The notes beneath the pieces are model-generated. The model saw nothing but the letters and a program-made list of their open reading frames with translations, was not told where the DNA came from and ran no database searches. Position numbers and translations under genes: made by a program. Positions 60,466 through 64,000 of a DNA stretch of 64,000 nt are shown piece after piece. The stretch is from Muribaculaceae bacterium (GTDB taxonomy: Bacteria > Bacteroidota > Bacteroidia > Bacteroidales > Muribaculaceae). The stretch spans positions 589,840 through 653,839 of the forward strand of contig JAMPGA010000001.1 in assembly GCA_023664185.1 (NCBI GenBank). The letters run 5' to 3'. Positions within the stretch are counted from its first letter, which is position 1, and every line of letters starts with the position of its first letter.

Positions 60466-63400
60466 TTATTTGTAAGCTATTACGCTCCAAAGGTCGCGCA
60501 GGCGCTTCTCGGGATTCCATTTGCCGTTGAAGGTCCAAGAGGCGGTGGTGGTGTAATATGAGGGGCTGCCGGGAGCCGAGCTCAGATTGTCGCTCAGCCA
60601 GCCGCTGTGGCCTCCGTCGCGGGTGCAGCCGTGATAATAAATACGCTTACCCCAGGGGCACGGATCGGCAGCCTTGCCACCCTCGCCGGGCTTGCGCTTG
60701 GCGTAGGCATGGTCGATGTTCTCGTCGATAATGTTTTTGGAAAGTTTGCAGTTTACGAGCATGAACTGCGAGTCGTGGTGATAGCGACCCAACGGAGTGG
60801 GCTTGTAGGCGTCAAATTCTGAGTCGGTTATCACAAACTTGTTGTTTTTATCTCCGCGGCCGTCATGCCAGAGTATAGCTCGGGTGTCGCCCAGAAAGCG
60901 GCAGCGGGTGGCATAGCATGTGCCACGCGGGCAGATGAAATCTACACCCGGACAGCGCACAAAGAGGTCGGCGTGATAGTAGAGACCACCCTTGCCGTCG
61001 TCACCTTTGCCCCAGAGCGAGAGGGCATCGTTACCATCTGAGATGATGTTGCTGTTGACAATTATGGTGCGTGTGCCCTTGCCATAGACGGCAAACTGAT
61101 GGGTGGTGGTGTTAGTCACGGTGGTGCCATAGTTGTTCATCACAGTGACACCGCTGATGAGGCAGTCGTCGCCCTTCTCGGTGATATAGACTATGCCGGG
61201 GTGGAGTTTCTGGCCACGATATTCGCTCATCATCATCTTTCCGTGAGCCTCGGCGCCCACTATTATGCAGCTGTCGCGATTCTCACCCACAAGCACAATA
61301 TTGGGGCGGTCAATCACCACTTTCTGGTTGTAAAGGCCGTTTTTCAGCAGTATTTTGAACGGTTCTGTACCCTCTTCAGGAGCCTTTTCTATGGCAGTCT
61401 GGATGCTTTCGCCACGGTTTACAACCACATCAAAGCGGCTCTCGTCAAGCTTGGGAGCCACAAACATCTCTAATGTGCCGTTCTCGTTGGCGCCCTTGGT
61501 GTCGAGGCTAATGTCTACCTTCCCTGCGGGATCATGGAGCTCGGCCCACTCCTCGTAGAGGGGGTATAGCGATGCCGGGCGGTCGTTATACCATCCGTAG
61601 CCATTGCGGCGCTCTGTGCCTATCTCCTCCAGACGGCGCACGGGTATGCCGTCGCGGTCGCAGACATAGGGGACGGTATTGTCAAGATCGTAGAAGCGTG
61701 CCCAGAGGGGCTTAGTGCTTTCGGCATCAGGGATGAGCAGGCGGTCTGGGCGCCCGTTGAGCATCACAATGCCGTAGCGCAGACCGGTGAGTTTGTATTT
61801 ATCGAGCCAAGCCATGCCGCTGTGGATGGCTTTCTTGACACGTTTGTCGGGGTTGGGGATTTCCATGAGCAGCTCCAGGATGCCGGCACTTTCGCTCGAG
61901 CAGTAGGAGGGAAGCTCGTAGGCGCGTGCATAGGCAGGCTGGAGAGTGATATGGTCGTGCTGCTGACACCACACTGTGGGCACGCCGTCGGCCACAATCT
62001 GTGTGGCCAGGATGCACTCCACTCCCTTGTCGAAGGCGCGGCGCATCTTTTTGATACGAGCTTTGTCGCACAGATCGGTGTCAAAGGGCTCATTGCCGTC
62101 GGCAATATCGCGCAGCAGCCTCATGGTGTTGACCATGGCATGATCATTGTAGGTGATGTGGGGCTGATAGTCGCGCATCTCGGGCCAGAACTGCGGCCAG
62201 CCTCCATTATCATACTGTCCGCTCAGCAGATAGTCCACGCCTTTTACAAATGCCTCACGGTATTTGGCGTCGCCGGTGGCCTTGTAGAGGCGTGCCAGAA
62301 AGCGGAGCTGGGTATTTGTGGCGTCATTGTCGGTGGTCGAGTCGTCGCGACGGTCTTTGTCGGCCAGCACCTGGGCGGTCTGCTCGGGCGTCATGGGGGT
62401 GACCATGTCGACATTCTTAGGCCAGCCGCCGGTGACACGCTGCCACATCAGTATCTGGTCGCCGATTCTGCGAGCCTCGGCGGTCTCGAAAAATTTCGGG
62501 TCTGTGCGTTTAATGCCCCATTTGCCATAACCTCTGTGCATTCTGGCCTGCTCGCGCGACATGGCTGCCACAGCTTCGCCCAGCTTGCCCATTTCATTGG
62601 CAGCTCTTACCGACCAGCAGTCGGGATCGCTTGAACCACGGCCAAGCTTGTAGAATTCATCAGTGGTGAAATCAACCACCTTGCCATGACGGCACACGGC
62701 ATAGAGCAGAGCCTCGTCGCTGCCGGTCCATACGAGCCGGCCACCCTCCACGCGCACGTTAGTGGGGAGCGGAGCAGCCTTTGTGCTTGCCGTGGGATCC
62801 CAGTCGCCAAGGACGTTGGCCAGGGTGTATGACTCAGCCTCCTGAGCAGTGAGAACGGGGCTGTTGGGGTGCACGTTGCCCTCACGGTCAGTAAACGAGT
62901 CACGTCGACCCTCAAGACTCAGAGGCTTGCCCGAAGTGAGAAATGTATTGTATTCGGCAAAGCGAGCCGGCCATCCACCGCTCATGTCGGCCCAGGCATT
63001 GCGGCCATGCTTGTCGTTGGTGATAGGCTCAGCGTCTACCTTGGTGTCGATGTAGATGGCCGTAGGTGTGCCGGCGCCCCAGGGACGGCCCAAATAATAG
63101 GACACATCGGGTGTCTCGCTCTTAATATGGCAGTTCTTCATCACATAGCCATATTTACGAGGCACAGAGGGCACGGCCAGATAGCCACCCACACCCACCT
63201 GTTGGAAGGTGACACCGTCATAATAGACATCTCCCTTGCCGCAGATATAGTCCGTACGGCCGCGAATCACACCGTTACCAAAATAGAAGCGTCCCTCTTG
63301 GTTGTTGGATACATATGTATCCTGATAGCCCCATATGCAGATATCATCGGCAATCGTCTTGTCCGAACGGTCGTGGAGCACAATGTTGCGGCCGGTACGG

Positions 63401-63861
63401 TCAGCCATGCCACTCGTCAAGGTGAGCCCTGACAGATAAGTGTCGTGAGCGCTGCGCTCAAGGATGAGCACATCCCCTTTACCTATTCCCTCCAGCGGGC
63501 ACGAAGGGCCAAAGCCATTGTCCCATGTGGCCGGGGGTGTGGTGTTGGTAAGATTGGTGATGAGACGCCCCTCGCCCACGATCGAGACATTTGGAGCCGA
63601 CAACCATGAACGTGCATCCCCATAAGTAGCACCATCGCCACCGACTGTAGTGCCCTCCGTGGGGATTACATAGTCGCCCTGACAGATGAAGATTCTGTAT
63701 CGGGCAGTAGTGTCTGGCCTTGAGTTGGCAGCCTTCAGAGCCTCGCGGAATGTTCCGTCGCGCGGCACTACAAAATCATAGAGTTTCTTCTCGGCGGCTG
63801 CCCCGAGGGTCACAGTCGCGGCCAGAGCCGCAGCCAAAAGGCGGTGTAGAGAGATATTCAT
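60466..63861 (-). CDS. Three-module secreted pectinase: pectin methylesterase (CE8) - pectate lyase (PL10) - CE8-like
   Basis: A 1131-residue protein; the ATG at 63861 gives signal peptide MNISLHRLLAAALAATVTLGAAA. Module 1 (about 25-390) is a complete CE8 esterase with GYQDT (Gln180, Asp181), catalytic Asp204 in GRTDYICG and Arg259 in LGRPW. Module 2 (about 420-770) is PL10, with the QRVTGGWPKN and YDNGGWPQFWP blocks. Module 3 (about 800-1100) is a second CE8-like beta-helix: Asp974 (GVDFICPRG) is kept, but QDT is replaced by a KGDDGKG stretch and LGRPW by LGRYHH. Modules 1 and 2 could demethylate and cleave homogalacturonan in one polypeptide. Confidence 0.92.
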   Translation of the reverse strand: MNISLHRLLAAALAATVTLGAAAEKKLYDFVVPRDGTFREALKAANSRPDTTARYRIFICQGDYVIPTEGTTVGGDGATYGDARSWLSAPNVSIVGEGRLITNLTNTTPPATWDNGFGPSCPLEGIGKGDVLILERSAHDTYLSGLTLTSGMADRTGRNIVLHDRSDKTIADDICIWGYQDTYVSNNQEGRFYFGNGVIRGRTDYICGKGDVYYDGVTFQQVGVGGYLAVPSVPRKYGYVMKNCHIKSETPDVSYYLGRPWGAGTPTAIYIDTKVDAEPITNDKHGRNAWADMSGGWPARFAEYNTFLTSGKPLSLEGRRDSFTDREGNVHPNSPVLTAQEAESYTLANVLGDWDPTASTKAAPLPTNVRVEGGRLVWTGSDEALLYAVCRHGKVVDFTTDEFYKLGRGSSDPDCWSVRAANEMGKLGEAVAAMSREQARMHRGYGKWGIKRTDPKFFETAEARRIGDQILMWQRVTGGWPKNVDMVTPMTPEQTAQVLADKDRRDDSTTDNDATNTQLRFLARLYKATGDAKYREAFVKGVDYLLSGQYDNGGWPQFWPEMRDYQPHITYNDHAMVNTMRLLRDIADGNEPFDTDLCDKARIKKMRRAFDKGVECILATQIVADGVPTVWCQQHDHITLQPAYARAYELPSYCSSESAGILELLMEIPNPDKRVKKAIHSGMAWLDKYKLTGLRYGIVMLNGRPDRLLIPDAESTKPLWARFYDLDNTVPYVCDRDGIPVRRLEEIGTERRNGYGWYNDRPASLYPLYEEWAELHDPAGKVDISLDTKGANENGTLEMFVAPKLDESRFDVVVNRGESIQTAIEKAPEEGTEPFKILLKNGLYNQKVVIDRPNIVLVGENRDSCIIVGAEAHGKMMMSEYRGQKLHPGIVYITEKGDDCLISGVTVMNNYGTTVTNTTTHQFAVYGKGTRTIIVNSNIISDGNDALSLWGKGDDGKGGLYYHADLFVRCPGVDFICPRGTCYATRCRFLGDTRAILWHDGRGDKNNKFVITDSEFDAYKPTPLGRYHHDSQFMLVNCKLSKNIIDENIDHAYAKRKPGEGGKAADPCPWGKRIYYHGCTRDGGHSGWLSDNLSSAPGSPSYYTTTASWTFNGKWNPEKRLRDLWSVIAYK

Positions 63862-63894
63862 GGCTATCAGATATAGAGAGTATATTACTTGTGA

Positions 63895-63902
63895 CAAAGA
63901 TA
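63895..63902 (-). promoter_or_regulatory. Likely -7 box of the pectinase transcript
   Basis: On the minus strand TATCTTTG fits TAnnTTTG, 33 bases before the ATG at 63861. It lies directly after the T-run of the rRNA terminator; no TTG is seen at the -33 position. Confidence 0.5.
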
Positions 63903-63903
63903 C

Positions 63904-63938
63904 AAAAAAAAGCCGACACTTTGATATAAGTATCGGCT
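63904..63938 (-). terminator. Terminator of the rRNA operon
   Basis: On the minus strand AGCCGATACT pairs with AGTGTCGGCT (one wobble or mismatch), followed by eight T. It lies about 14 bases after the 3' end of the 5S rRNA. Confidence 0.8.
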
Positions 63939-63951
63939 TTCAGAATAGAAG

Positions 63952-64000
63952 GGGCGGTTATCTACTTTCCCACTTTCGCAGTATCATCGACGTGGTGAGG
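63952..64000 (-). rRNA. rrf: 5S ribosomal RNA, 3' part (gene continues beyond the window)
   Basis: Read on the minus strand the sequence runs ...CACGTCGATGATACTGCG, then AAAGTGGGAAAGTAGATAACCGCC. This matches the 3' third of Bacteroidota 5S rRNA (CACGCCGATGGTACTGCG...GTGGGAGAGTAGGT...GCC). The 3' end near 63952 is estimated. A terminator follows. The rest of the rRNA operon should lie to the right of the window. Confidence 0.85.

Overview
The window looks like a chromosome segment of a gut Bacteroidales, probably a GC-rich member of or near the Muribaculaceae (inference). Supporting signs are promoters of the Bacteroidota type (TTG/TTTG, 19-20 bases, TAnnTTTG) in front of many genes, almost no Shine-Dalgarno sequences, a SusC/SusD pair, many lipoproteins with Bacteroidota lipoboxes, and phylum-typical proteins (DUF6048, DUF6452, DUF4199, DUF2723, DUF4369). 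Genes are dense and mostly intact. I saw no phage, CRISPR array, complete insertion sequence or tRNA. One small non-autonomous transposon, a solo end of the same transposon and two families of intergenic repeats are present.

Layout. 1-9.1 kb: a GH3 glycosidase (cut by the window start), the large subunit of glutamate synthase without an adjacent small subunit, an outer-membrane phospholipase A and a RecD-like helicase. 9.2-12.4 kb: a translationally coupled ABC importer (binding protein, permease, ATPase) whose last codons overlap the convergent glmS gene. 14.3-22.3 kb: an Lrp-type regulator with a secreted protein, then a tightly packed minus-strand operon (Na/Pi cotransporter, DUF389 protein, glycosyltransferase, NAD-dependent epimerase, small membrane protein, AroQ, O-methyltransferase). 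22.7-29.5 kb: a SusC/SusD/pectate lyase locus; the susC signal peptide is interrupted by an apparent one-base deletion. 29.8-30.7 kb: a small HTH regulator and a lipoprotein separated by a strong dyad.

30.9-42.7 kb (minus strand): a seven-gene operon, trpS - DUF2723 - pdxA - ATP-grasp-like - GtrA-like - CDP-alcohol phosphotransferase - PAP2/AUR1-like synthase, then an acyltransferase and a nucleotidyltransferase/CDP-alcohol phosphotransferase fusion. The domain set suggests inositol-phospholipid and inositol-sphingolipid synthesis, and this is the most interesting functional hypothesis in the window. 42.8-46.7 kb: a prolyl oligopeptidase, a lipoprotein and a metallo-hydrolase. 46.9-57.3 kb: a PhoH operon facing an envelope operon (LptE, TPR-like protein, SecG, MsbA-like exporter), then an outer-membrane barrel, ferritin and a WecA-like transferase. 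57.5-64 kb: a beta-helix lipoprotein, a 280-bp MITE, a DUF4369 lipoprotein, a three-module pectinase (CE8-PL10-CE8) and the 3' end of a 5S rRNA with its terminator.

Two separate loci therefore address pectin: the SusC/D-PL1 locus at 22.7-29.5 kb and the CE8-PL10-CE8 enzyme at 60.5-63.9 kb. Two repeat families mark gene ends. One is a purine-rich heptamer repeat that starts at or just after stop codons and always lies in the sense orientation of the gene before it. The other is a REP-like set of alternating short hairpins found at five intergenic sites.
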